Assembly: GCA_964464035.1 (NCBI GenBank)
Contig: CAYXEN010000001.1
Location: forward strand, 1-64,000
Direction of reading: 5' to 3'
Length of the DNA: 64,000 nucleotides
Origin: CAYXEN01 sp964464035
GTDB lineage: Bacteria > Krumholzibacteriota > Krumholzibacteriia > WVZY01
Every line of letters starts with the position of its first letter. Within the stretch, counting starts at the first letter, position 1. Shown here piece by piece: positions 8,163-16,186 of the stretch. The translations under genes and the position numbers were made by a program. The notes under the pieces are model-generated. The model had not been told where the DNA came from. It made no database searches and worked only from the letters and a program-made list of their open reading frames with translations.

Positions 8163-8774
8163 ATGGACATAAAGCCCGGCGACTATCCCAACGTCCTGGA
8201 AATCAAGAAAGACAAGAAACATCATCACAAGAAGAAAAAGAAGGAGCACGAGAAGGGCGGAGTGCTTCCCGTCGCCGTTCTCGGTCAAGCGGACTTCGAT
8301 CCCGGCGATGTTGATATTTCGTCGGTGCGCCTCGAGGGCGCAGTCCCGGTCGGCGAGAAAATGAGACTGGAGGACGTGGGAAGTCCGTCGGGTGGAGAAA
8401 GCTGCCCGTTCACTTCGAGTGATCGCGACGGTTTCGAAGACCTGATTCTCAAGTTCCGCAAGAAAGACATCGCCTCGATCGTCTCTTCGGACGACGATCT
8501 CCCCGAAGGATCGGAGATAGAACTCAAACTCACGGGGGCATTGATCGACGGCACGCCGTTCGAGGCTTTCGATTGCGTGGTGATCCACGATAAGAAACAC
8601 AAGAAAGACGATGACGTGACCGGGCGCCTCGTCCGCGTACTCCAGAGCGGGACGCGACCTGCCGGTGTGAATACTGTCAGCTGGGATGGAAGCAAGCTTG
8701 CGAGCGGCATCTATTTCTTGAGGCTCGAAACGGGAGGGAAGACGATCGCAAGGAAACTCGTCGTCGTGAAATAG
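8163..8774 (+). CDS. Lys/His-rich protein with half a sorting domain, probable gene remnant
   Basis: The 203-residue frame begins MDIKPGDYPNVLEIKK, the start of a known extracellular domain (IKPG..PN...GVLPVAVLG.ADFD...VD.SSVRL). The normal short loop is replaced by KKDKKHHHKKKKKEHEKGG, and a second KKHKKDDD lies at about residue 150. It ends with GRLVRVL...SWDGSKLASGIYFLRLE, the second half of a FlgD-like sorting domain; the YPNPFNP half is absent. There is no signal peptide. Just upstream (7973-8128) another frame reads YEFEFRPTQDPVYVMYRAK before a stop, suggesting 5' degradation or a frameshift. It may be a decayed surface protein. Confidence 0.55.
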   Translation: MDIKPGDYPNVLEIKKDKKHHHKKKKKEHEKGGVLPVAVLGQADFDPGDVDISSVRLEGAVPVGEKMRLEDVGSPSGGESCPFTSSDRDGFEDLILKFRKKDIASIVSSDDDLPEGSEIELKLTGALIDGTPFEAFDCVVIHDKKHKKDDDVTGRLVRVLQSGTRPAGVNTVSWDGSKLASGIYFLRLETGGKTIARKLVVVK

Positions 8775-8800
8775 CTAGTTCGTCTGTTTTTCAAGAACAA

Positions 8801-8854
8801 AAGAGAGCGCCCCTCGGCCGGGACCTTTCGATCCGCCGATCGGGGCGCTCTCTT
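8801..8854. terminator. Bidirectional intrinsic terminator
   Basis: A 13-bp perfect stem, AAGAGAGCGCCCC (8801-8813) with GGGGCGCTCTCTT (8842-8854), is extended by GAAC/GTTC. It sits between convergent genes ending at 8774 and 8944. TTTT occurs on one side (8787-8791). Confidence 0.75.
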
Positions 8855-8943
8855 GTTCGCCGCTCCAGCTCAAGAGATCAGGAAGCGTATGACATGCCTT
8901 TGACGAACCGTTGGCGCGGAGCGAGCGAGGATTTAGTACCGCC

Positions 8944-9372
8944 TCACTTCACAGGAGCCTTCTCCGCCTCTTTCTTCCCCCAGCTCTTGTCTTCGAACTT
9001 GGGCTGCGAAGGCTTCTGCTGCGTCCCCATCTTGCAGCTTCCCTCGAAGAAGACGCCCTCATCGATGACGAGGCGGGCCGTTTGAATGTCACCTTCGACG
9101 TGGGAACCGCTCTGGAGTTCGATCTTGTTGCTCCCCTTGATATTTCCGACTACCTTGCCGCCGATTATGGCATTCTTGACCGCCACGTCCGCCTTTACGA
9201 CGCCGGACTTGCCCACGATCAGTGTCTCCGGGCACTTTATCTGCCCCTCGAACTCGCCGTCGATCCTGATCGTCCCCTGAAGCTCGATGTCACCCTTGAC
9301 CTTGCACCCCTGCCCAAGGATGGAATTCAGACTCCCCTGCCCTGTCGGGTTTTCCGCTTCTTTTCCAAACAT
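8944..9372 (-). CDS. Bactofilin
   Basis: A 142-residue protein from ATG 9372 behind GAGGAGG; the in-frame start at 9405 precedes this ribosome site. It is a single right-handed beta-helix domain with the repeating hydrophobic and Gly pattern GDIELQGTIRIDGEFEG, VVGNIKGSNKIEL, HVEGDIQTARLVI, flanked by polar tails. Bactofilins polymerise into membrane-associated scaffolds that place cell-wall enzymes. The gene follows an M23 peptidase gene on the same strand (100 bases), the usual pairing in which the scaffold guides the peptidase. Confidence 0.92.
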   Translation of the reverse strand: MFGKEAENPTGQGSLNSILGQGCKVKGDIELQGTIRIDGEFEGQIKCPETLIVGKSGVVKADVAVKNAIIGGKVVGNIKGSNKIELQSGSHVEGDIQTARLVIDEGVFFEGSCKMGTQQKPSQPKFEDKSWGKKEAEKAPVK

Positions 9373-9471
9373 GTTTTTTTCCTCCTCTGGAAAACTTGCT
9401 TTCAAGCGCCGGACGTCGAAAAATTATACACAAACCACCCCGAGTATAAAGCCCTTTTTTCCAACCCGGGC

Positions 9472-10272
9472 TCACTCGAGCAGGTACTTGCGCGGGTCGA
9501 CTGACAACCCGTTCTTCCTTACCTCGAAATGAAGATGGGGGGCCGAGCTCCTTCCGGTGCTGCCTACGAATGCTATGACTTGGCCTTTCGTCACCCTGTC
9601 ACCCTTCTTGACCATGTTGCGTGCGTTGTGCCCGTACATCGTGCTGATTCCGAAGCCGTGGTCGATGACGATCATGTTGCCGTACACTTCATCCCACGTG
9701 CTGGTCACTACCAATCCATCCGCGGGTGCAAGAACCGGGGTATTGTGTTTGGCAGCAATATCTATGCCCGGGTGGTACTTGGAGCTTTTCTCACCGCCGG
9801 TCGTATAGAACTCCCGCGTGACGTATCCTTTTACCGGCCACATGGTCGGCGTCGCCTTGAGAACCCTCCGTTGCTCAGACTTGTTCATGCCGAAAGGATT
9901 CTCCTCCTCGCTTATGGCCGGATATCTTGCAATCGCCGACAATTTTGCCACCACGAGGCTGTCGTCGGGCGTGAGGTCGATGCCCATCATCTTCTTTATC
10001 TGGATGCTCATCGCTTGCACCTGGAGGAGTTCGTGTTTCAGCGAATCGATCTGCGCCGTGCGTGCGAGGAGCTGCGAGTTCTCGCGCTCCAGCCTGGCGG
10101 CCTTGCTCGCGCGAATCGCGACCTGCCCGTAGCTCGCCACGAAGAACAATATGGCGAGAAGAAACAGCACGGCGAGGGAGACGAAGGTATAGAGCAGCCT
10201 GTACGAAATATGATAGTTCCTCGTCCGGGCGTCGTCGTGCGGTACTACGATGAGCGTAAGGTGCCTACTCAT
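9472..10272 (-). CDS. M23-family cell-wall endopeptidase with membrane anchor and coiled coil
   Basis: A 266-residue protein with a short cytoplasmic lead, a membrane helix at about residues 25-48, a coiled coil at about 50-95, and a C-terminal LytM/M23 domain. Zinc ligands are visible in KYHPGIDIA (His and Asp) and HLHFEV. It should cut peptidoglycan cross-links in the periplasm. Its start lies one base past the parB stop, and bactofilin follows, so it probably forms a unit with parA, parB and the bactofilin gene. Confidence 0.9.
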   Translation of the reverse strand: MSRHLTLIVVPHDDARTRNYHISYRLLYTFVSLAVLFLLAILFFVASYGQVAIRASKAARLERENSQLLARTAQIDSLKHELLQVQAMSIQIKKMMGIDLTPDDSLVVAKLSAIARYPAISEEENPFGMNKSEQRRVLKATPTMWPVKGYVTREFYTTGGEKSSKYHPGIDIAAKHNTPVLAPADGLVVTSTWDEVYGNMIVIDHGFGISTMYGHNARNMVKKGDRVTKGQVIAFVGSTGRSSAPHLHFEVRKNGLSVDPRKYLLE

Positions 10273-10273
10273 T

Positions 10274-11149
10274 TCACCTGGGGAGAGGAATGTTCATGAG
10301 TTCGGCCAGGCGCTCGAAATCCTCGTGGCTGTAGAACTCGATGATGATCCTTCCCTTGCCTCCTCTCTTCTCTTCGATCGTCACGCGCGTTCCGAGATGC
10401 TTGGAAACGGCCTCCTCCAGAAAAGTTATGTGCGCCGGCTTCTCTTTCTTCGCCTGCCCGGATGTCGTCCGGCGCGAACGCGTGTTCTTGCGCGCTTCGC
10501 CGGCCGCAGCTTCGGTGGCTCTCACACTCATCTTGCGTTCCACTATCTCGCGGGCGAGCCTTATCTGCTCTTCCCGCTGCCCGACCGAGAGCACGGCGCG
10601 AGCGTGCCCTTCCGTGAGTTTGCCCGCGCGCACCATTTCCTTCACTTCTTCGGGCAGGTTCAAGAGCCGCATCGTATTGGAAACGGAGCTCAGATCCTTG
10701 CCGATGAGACCGGCCAGTTCGCTGAGCGTCATGTCGAAGGACTCGACCAATCTCTTGTAAGCTTCCGCGACATCCATGGCGTTCAGATTCTCGCGCTGCA
10801 GGTTCTCCACGAGGGCCAGCCTCAATGCGTCCGCGTCGGCCGCATCCTTCACGATGACCGGCACGGTGGCGAGTCCGGCCGCCTTCGCCGCCCTCCACCT
10901 TCTCTCCCCCATGATCAACTCGTAACCCGCTTCCGTGCGCCTCACCACCAGCGGTTGGAGGACCCCGTCCTTGGCGATGCTCTTGGCGAGGGAATCGATT
11001 TTTTCACGGTCGAAGTCCTTCCGCGGTTGAAATCGATTCGCCTCTATCTCGTCCACGCCGAGCTCGATTATCTTCTCCGACTGGAGAGAATCGATCATGG
11101 CATGGGGAATGAGGGCTTCAAGCCCCTTTCCAAGCGCTTTCTTAGCCAC
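10274..11149 (-). CDS. parB: Chromosome-partitioning protein ParB
   Basis: A 291-residue protein starting at a GTG that overlaps the parA stop by 8 bases. The N-terminal nuclease-like CTP-binding domain includes IEANRFQPRKDFD and the GERRWRAAK box. The central helix-turn-helix reads LSELAGLIGKDLSSVSNTMRLL, and a C-terminal dimerisation part follows a basic linker. ParB loads at parS, slides as a CTP clamp, and works with ParA to segregate the origin. A parS-like site lies 2.3 kb away at 13499-13512. Confidence 0.95.
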   Translation of the reverse strand: MAKKALGKGLEALIPHAMIDSLQSEKIIELGVDEIEANRFQPRKDFDREKIDSLAKSIAKDGVLQPLVVRRTEAGYELIMGERRWRAAKAAGLATVPVIVKDAADADALRLALVENLQRENLNAMDVAEAYKRLVESFDMTLSELAGLIGKDLSSVSNTMRLLNLPEEVKEMVRAGKLTEGHARAVLSVGQREEQIRLAREIVERKMSVRATEAAAGEARKNTRSRRTTSGQAKKEKPAHITFLEEAVSKHLGTRVTIEEKRGGKGRIIIEFYSHEDFERLAELMNIPLPR

Positions 11150-11903
11150 TTCTAATCACCTCTCTTGCAAGTTTGAGATAACTCTTCGCCCCCTGGCATT
11201 GCACATCGTAGAGAAGGATGGGTTTGCCGAAACTGGGGGACTCGCTCAGTTTGACGTTTCTGGGAATGATGGTGTCGTAAACCTTGTCGCCAAAGTAAGA
11301 TATCGTCTCCTGCGCCACCTGGCTCGCCAGGTTGAGCCTGCGGTCGAACATGGTGAGCAGCACGCCCTCTATGCGGAGTGATGGGTTGAGCGTGGACTGC
11401 ACGAGCTTCACGGTTCCCAGGAGCTGGCCCAGGCCCTCGAGCGCATAATACTCGCACTGAACGGGTATGAGGACCGAGTCCGCCGCCGTTAGCGTGTTCA
11501 GGGTCAGAAGCCCAAGGCTGGGGGGGCAATCGATCAGAACGAAATCGTACTCGTCCCGGATGGGATCCAGCGCTTGCTTGAGCCTGAGTTCGCGCGCAAT
11601 TTGTGATACGAGTTCTACTTCCGCTCCCGTGAGCCTCTCGTTCGAGGGCAGGAGGAAGAGATGGGGGAGCGATGTTTCAACAATAGCTTCTTTTATCAGC
11701 GATGGATCAAACAGTGTCTCATAGACTGTCGTTTTGAAGCTGCTCTTATCCATCCCGAGGCCGGAAACCGCGTTCGCCTGGGGATCTATATCGACGAGCA
11801 GCGTCTTCTTCTCGGCCGCGGCCAGGCTGGCACCCAGGTTGACGGCCGTTGTGGTCTTGCCGACCCCGCCTTTCTGGTTGGTAATCGCGATCACTCTACC
11901 CAT
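11142..11903 (-). CDS. parA: Chromosome-partitioning ATPase ParA
   Basis: A 253-residue deviant Walker A ATPase with NQKGGVGKTTTAVNLG at the N-terminus, IDIDPQANA-type motif (VDIDPQANAVSG) and VLIDCPPSLGLLT. I place the start at ATG 11903 (MGRVIAITNQ), the family's usual N-terminus; a GTG at 11915 would add four residues. It overlaps parB and partners with it. Confidence 0.94.
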   Translation of the reverse strand: MGRVIAITNQKGGVGKTTTAVNLGASLAAAEKKTLLVDIDPQANAVSGLGMDKSSFKTTVYETLFDPSLIKEAIVETSLPHLFLLPSNERLTGAEVELVSQIARELRLKQALDPIRDEYDFVLIDCPPSLGLLTLNTLTAADSVLIPVQCEYYALEGLGQLLGTVKLVQSTLNPSLRIEGVLLTMFDRRLNLASQVAQETISYFGDKVYDTIIPRNVKLSESPSFGKPILLYDVQCQGAKSYLKLAREVIRSG

Positions 11904-12025
11904 TCGTGTAACCACCTGTCCTTACATGAATTAGCTGCGTTTAGCCCGGCTCCCTCTCGCCGCGCCGAGCACATTTTTCGTCCCGTTTTCTCGCGCCGGG
12001 GACGTGCGGAAGTCGCCGACCACGC

Positions 12026-13324
12026 TCACGGGCATGACCCGGGATGAGTATTCATCCAGGGATTGAACAATACTCGCGCCGTTATGTCACCCCTATCGTC
12101 GGAGTCCAGAATGGTCTTCGCGATCTCGGACGAATCCTGCGGCTGATACGCGAACCCCCAATAATTGCAACGGGCATCGATCGAGGGAAGCCCCCCGTTG
12201 AATCCAGGCTCGAGGTGGATGTTGTGCCCCCCGTTCACTCTGAGGATATCATTGAAGAATATCGCGCAACCATGGATCTCGGGATAGACCTGTGTTATCA
12301 ACTTTATGCCGTGCAAGGAGTTGTACGTTATGCTGTCGCCTTCGATCACTGTGCGCACGGTTCCCAGACTGTCCCTGAGATTGATCACGATCCCCGAACC
12401 GGTGTTGTATCGGATCGCGCTGTTCCTGATCACGAGTGAATCGGGCATGGTACTCTTGGAGAACTTTATCACCTCTATGCCGTTGCCCTTGTTGTCCACT
12501 ATCTCGCATCCGTCGATGACGAGCGCCCCGGACGACCCGAAATACAGCCCCCTCACTCCACCATGGGTGAGTCGGCTGTTGACAAGGGTTATCCCTATGT
12601 CGTCATCAGCACGCAAGTTGGTTTCGGCATAGGAGATATCCGCCCAATACGCGTCGATGAGACCCGGCGTGCCGCCGCCACCGCCCTTGCCTCCGCCCAG
12701 CCACCTGGCGCCCCTGATCCCGACCCAGAATCCACTCGGGGGATTGCGGAGGTTGGGCTTGATGATCACCGGCTCGCTCTGAGTGCCCCTGATTCTCAAT
12801 TCCCCGTACACGACTATCTCCATCGATGGAAAATCGACATAAACCCTGACTCCGGCATCTATCGTAAGAAGGCTCGACGTGTTCACGGAGAGCTCGTCGC
12901 CGACCGAAGGCGTCAAGATATAAGGGGAATTGCTCTTGGTCCACCTTGTCGTGTACCCGTTGATGTCCTGGCTCCAGGGTGTCCCCACCTCGAAGACGAG
13001 AGTGTCGGAACTCGTGGCCTTTTGGTCGGTTACGCTGGCGATCAGCGTGTCCACTCCCACTGTTCCCGGGGCCCTCCACGTGATTGTTGCACTACCCTGG
13101 GGGCTGAGGAAGGTCCCTGCGGACTTGGACCATGAAACCACGAGCGGATCGTCGTCCTTGTCGCTGATTTCGACGCTGAAAACGTTGGTCGTGCCCTTGC
13201 CGACTGCAAGCGGGGCCGTGACGAACCGAATGCTCGGCGGCGAATTCTCGCCTTCCACGCCGGTCGATTCGGAACAGCCCGTGGCCAATACAACTACAAG
13301 AAATATCGCAAGATACGCCTTCAT
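12026..13324 (-). CDS. Lipoprotein with Ig-like and parallel beta-helix domains
   Basis: A 432-residue protein. The signal peptide MKAYLAIFLVVVLATGC carries a lipobox Cys at residue 17. Residues ~28-115 resemble a cadherin/PKD-like fold (SPPSIRFVTAP...ISDKDDDPLVVSWS). From ~140 onward repeated short strands (GELRIRGTQSEPVIIKP, GLYFGSSGALVIDGCEI, DSLVIRNSAIRYNTGSGI) indicate a right-handed beta-helix of the kind found in polysaccharide-acting or adhesive surface proteins. It has no sorting tail. It lies between parA and rsmG, but its function is not obviously linked to them. Confidence 0.8.
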   Translation of the reverse strand: MKAYLAIFLVVVLATGCSESTGVEGENSPPSIRFVTAPLAVGKGTTNVFSVEISDKDDDPLVVSWSKSAGTFLSPQGSATITWRAPGTVGVDTLIASVTDQKATSSDTLVFEVGTPWSQDINGYTTRWTKSNSPYILTPSVGDELSVNTSSLLTIDAGVRVYVDFPSMEIVVYGELRIRGTQSEPVIIKPNLRNPPSGFWVGIRGARWLGGGKGGGGGTPGLIDAYWADISYAETNLRADDDIGITLVNSRLTHGGVRGLYFGSSGALVIDGCEIVDNKGNGIEVIKFSKSTMPDSLVIRNSAIRYNTGSGIVINLRDSLGTVRTVIEGDSITYNSLHGIKLITQVYPEIHGCAIFFNDILRVNGGHNIHLEPGFNGGLPSIDARCNYWGFAYQPQDSSEIAKTILDSDDRGDITARVLFNPWMNTHPGSCP

Positions 13325-13396
13325 GACCGCTCCCCTTCGTTTTTCGAGCGTGGGGTTTTCTCAATGTGTTAGATTAAATTGTCCTGCGGTGTTTTA

Positions 13397-13435
13397 GCAA
13401 GCAGTTTTCGCGAAGGCGAAAGCAATACCGCTTGC
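13397..13435. repeat. Imperfect hairpin between rsmG and lipoprotein gene
   Basis: GCAAGC and GCTTGC enclose an inner pair TTTTCGC / GCGAAA. It could be the transcription end of rsmG (minus strand), but no T-run follows the stem closely. Confidence 0.35.
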
Positions 13436-13498
13436 CGGGACGCCGACGATCGTACCGCCGGATCCCTCGAAAGCAACCCGCCTTTCGGATGCCGGGGA

Positions 13499-13512
13499 TT
13501 TTCACGTGAAAA
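13499..13512. promoter_or_regulatory. parS-like ParB-binding palindrome
   Basis: TTTTCACGTGAAAA is a perfect 14-bp palindrome whose 12-base core TTTCACGTGAAA equals the core of the widely conserved parS consensus TGTTTCACGTGAAACA. It is in the only non-coding stretch (13325-13619) between parAB and the gid genes, which is where parS sites usually lie. Confidence 0.75.
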
Positions 13513-13619
13513 CGCTCTGTGTAGCAATTGGTTACAATTGAACAGGAAAGGAAGGGTGGTCTTGACTATGAATCAAGGTATCGATGTGTCGACCGGGGAT
13601 GGCCAGGGATCCGACCAGG

Positions 13620-14297
13620 CTACCCGGTCTTTTCGTAGAGGAGGAAGGTACCGGCGCCCGCCGTCTCGGCGCTTTTTATCTCTAGATCTTCCCCGATTCT
13701 CCCGGGGAAGACCTTCTCTTCGCTGCGCCTCAAGGTCAAGAAGACTCCGCCGGGCTTGAGCAGCGGCCCCGCGAGGGTTGCCGCTTCCGAGGGAGGGGCC
13801 ACGGCCGTCGTCACTGCCACGTCGTAGGAGAGAGCCCGCCCCCCCAGGCGGGCGACGGTGCGTGCATCCTCGGCGAAAACCTCCAGCCTGTCCAGCTGTA
13901 GCACCAACGCCATCTTTTCGAGGAACGCGGCTTTTCGTTCCCTGCGCTCGACCAGAGTCATCGCCAAGCTCGGTGTCATGAGTTTCCAGACGATGCCGGG
14001 GAAGCCCGCCCCGGATCCTATGTCTATTACTTTCAAAATGCTGCGATCTTTCCCGCCCAGATGCTTCTCTTCGAGAAACTCCCACATCGACACGCTGATC
14101 CGAAGAAGCCCCGCCAGAACCCGGTCGGTGCCCCTCTTCGAGACGAGTCCAAGCTGCTCGTTGACCGACAAGATCTCTTCTATGTACAGGCTCGCCTTCC
14201 GGGCATCCAGCCTGGCGGACAGCGAACGGACGCTCGCGATTACGCCCTCGGCTTCATTTCGGTAATCTCTTGGCATTGCTACGCTTGGCGCTCCCAC
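13620..14297 (-). CDS. rsmG: 16S rRNA m7G527 methyltransferase RsmG (GidB)
   Basis: A 225-residue SAM-dependent methyltransferase. The SAM motif is VIDIGSGAGFPGIVWKL, followed by MTLVERRERKAAFLEKM and FAEDARTVA, typical of RsmG, which modifies G527 of 16S rRNA. I take the GTG at 14297 (AGGA five bases upstream), inside the end of mnmG; ATG 14276 is an alternative. It overlaps mnmG by 44 bases, so the pair is translationally coupled. Confidence 0.92.
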   Translation of the reverse strand: MGAPSVAMPRDYRNEAEGVIASVRSLSARLDARKASLYIEEILSVNEQLGLVSKRGTDRVLAGLLRISVSMWEFLEEKHLGGKDRSILKVIDIGSGAGFPGIVWKLMTPSLAMTLVERRERKAAFLEKMALVLQLDRLEVFAEDARTVARLGGRALSYDVAVTTAVAPPSEAATLAGPLLKPGGVFLTLRRSEEKVFPGRIGEDLEIKSAETAGAGTFLLYEKTG

Positions 14298-16158
14298 CCG
14301 ATTCCTGTGTCCGCCTGCGCCGCAGGTGAACAGCCAGTATGGAAAGGTCCGCCGCCCTCACCCCGGAGATTCTCGAGGCCTGGCCGATGGTTTCCGGGCG
14401 GTGGCGCGTGAGTTTGAATCGTGCCTCGGCGGAAAGGCTCTTTATCCCTTCATAGGAGAAACCCGGTGGGATCGCCCTGCTCTCCAGATCCCTCAGTTTC
14501 TCTATCTCCCTCCTCTGCCTGGCGATGTATCCCGAGTATTTCACTTCGCACTCCACGAAAGGATCTATCCCATCATTCATCGGGTGCGGAAGGAAGTCCT
14601 GGATGTGCTCGAGGTGAACGCCCGGGCGCTTGAGCACCTGGAGAAGCGTGGCCGGCTTGGCGACCGGGTCCAGCCCCATTTGCGCGAAGATCGCGTTCCC
14701 CTCGCCGGCCGGGAACAGGGTTTCACCGAGTATCGCCAGAGCCCGTTCGACCTCGGCGGTCCTTCGCTCGACCTTCTCCAGCGCCTCGCCCGGAACCAGC
14801 CCCAGGGAACGCCCGTAATGCATCAGCCGCTCGTCGGCGTTGTCCTGGCGAAGGAGCAACCGGAACTCGGCGCGGGACGTGAACATGCGATAGGGCTCGT
14901 CGATCTCCTTGGTCGTGAGATCGTCTATGAGCACTCCGATGTAAGCCTCGTCCCTGCCCAGGATCATCGGGTCGCGCCCGGCGAGCGCAAGAGAGGCATT
15001 GATCCCCGCCATCAGGCCCTGGGCGCCGGCCTCCTCGTAACCGGAGGTCCCGTTGACTTGGCCGGCGAAGTAGAGGCCTCTTACTTCCTTGGTCTCGAGC
15101 GATCTGCCTATCTGGTCGGGAGGAAAGAAATCGTACTCGACGGCGTAGCCCGGCCGCTTCATCACGGCACGCTCCAATCCCGGAATAGAGTGCAATACTT
15201 CAAGTTGCACGTCCTCCGGCATGCTCGTCGACAGCCCGTTCACGTAGAGCTCCGGGTGTCCAAGCCCCTCGGGTTCTATGAAGATCTGGTGGCGTTCGCG
15301 GTCGGGGAATCTCACTACCTTGTCTTCTATCGAGGGGCAGTATCTCGGCCCGATCCCTTTTATGACGCCGGAATACAAGGGTGAGCGATGGAGGTTTTCA
15401 CGAATTATCGCGTGGCCGGACTCGTTCGTGTGGGTGAGATAGCATACTATCTGTTCACGCTCTATCCTTGCCGTCCGCCAGGAGAAAGGAACCGGCTCCC
15501 GGTCGCCCGGCTGTGCCTCCATTCTGCCGAAATCTACGGAATCGGCCAGGATCCGGGGAGGAGTCCCCGTCTTGAGGCGCCCGACCCGGAAACCCTCGGC
15601 CGAGAGCGAGGCGGAAAGTGTCCGTGAAGCGGGATCTCCTTCGCGCCCTCCTTCTATCTGCCTCGAACCCACGTGCATGAGCCCTCTCATGAATGTCCCG
15701 GACGTCACGATGCACGCCTTGGCCCCGACCCTCTCCCCGCCCGCCGTTTCCACGGCGCGGAACTCGTAGTGATCCACGACGATACGCGCCGCTTCTTCCT
15801 CGATTATGTGCAGATTCCCGATCGCCTCCAGTTTCTCGAGCATCAGGCGATGATAGAGCCTCTTGTCCACCTGGGCCCTGGGCGACCAGACTGCCGGCCC
15901 CTTGGCCCGGTTGAGCATCCTGAACTGGATCCCCGCCTGGTCGGTTATCTCGCCCATGAGGCCGCCGAGGCAGTCTATCTCCTTTACCAGGTGCCCCTTG
16001 GCCAATCCGCCCACGGCCGGATTGCACGGCATGTGGGCGATTCTCTCCCTGCGCATCGTGAGCATCAGGGTCTTCCAGCCGAGCCTGGCGCAAACAGCGG
16101 CAGCCTCGCAGCCCGCGTGGCCGCCGCCGACAACAATTATATCGTAATTATTATGCAT
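14254..16158 (-). CDS. mnmG: tRNA uridine-5-carboxymethylaminomethyl modification enzyme MnmG (GidA)
   Basis: A 634-residue FAD protein that works with MnmE to modify U34 of tRNAs. It has an N-terminal dinucleotide motif (IIVVGGGHAGCEAA), the conserved MPCNPAVGGLAKGHLVKEID block, TSGTFMRGLMHVG, and the C-terminal helical MnmE-binding domain (YSGYIARQRREIEKLRDLE). It is full length. mnmE lies 28 bases upstream on the same strand, giving the classical mnmE-mnmG-rsmG order. Confidence 0.96.
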   Translation of the reverse strand: MHNNYDIIVVGGGHAGCEAAAVCARLGWKTLMLTMRRERIAHMPCNPAVGGLAKGHLVKEIDCLGGLMGEITDQAGIQFRMLNRAKGPAVWSPRAQVDKRLYHRLMLEKLEAIGNLHIIEEEAARIVVDHYEFRAVETAGGERVGAKACIVTSGTFMRGLMHVGSRQIEGGREGDPASRTLSASLSAEGFRVGRLKTGTPPRILADSVDFGRMEAQPGDREPVPFSWRTARIEREQIVCYLTHTNESGHAIIRENLHRSPLYSGVIKGIGPRYCPSIEDKVVRFPDRERHQIFIEPEGLGHPELYVNGLSTSMPEDVQLEVLHSIPGLERAVMKRPGYAVEYDFFPPDQIGRSLETKEVRGLYFAGQVNGTSGYEEAGAQGLMAGINASLALAGRDPMILGRDEAYIGVLIDDLTTKEIDEPYRMFTSRAEFRLLLRQDNADERLMHYGRSLGLVPGEALEKVERRTAEVERALAILGETLFPAGEGNAIFAQMGLDPVAKPATLLQVLKRPGVHLEHIQDFLPHPMNDGIDPFVECEVKYSGYIARQRREIEKLRDLESRAIPPGFSYEGIKSLSAEARFKLTRHRPETIGQASRISGVRAADLSILAVHLRRRRTQESGGSAKRSNAKRLPK

Positions 16159-16186
16159 AACTGAATCATCTGCCCCTGCGCAATCC

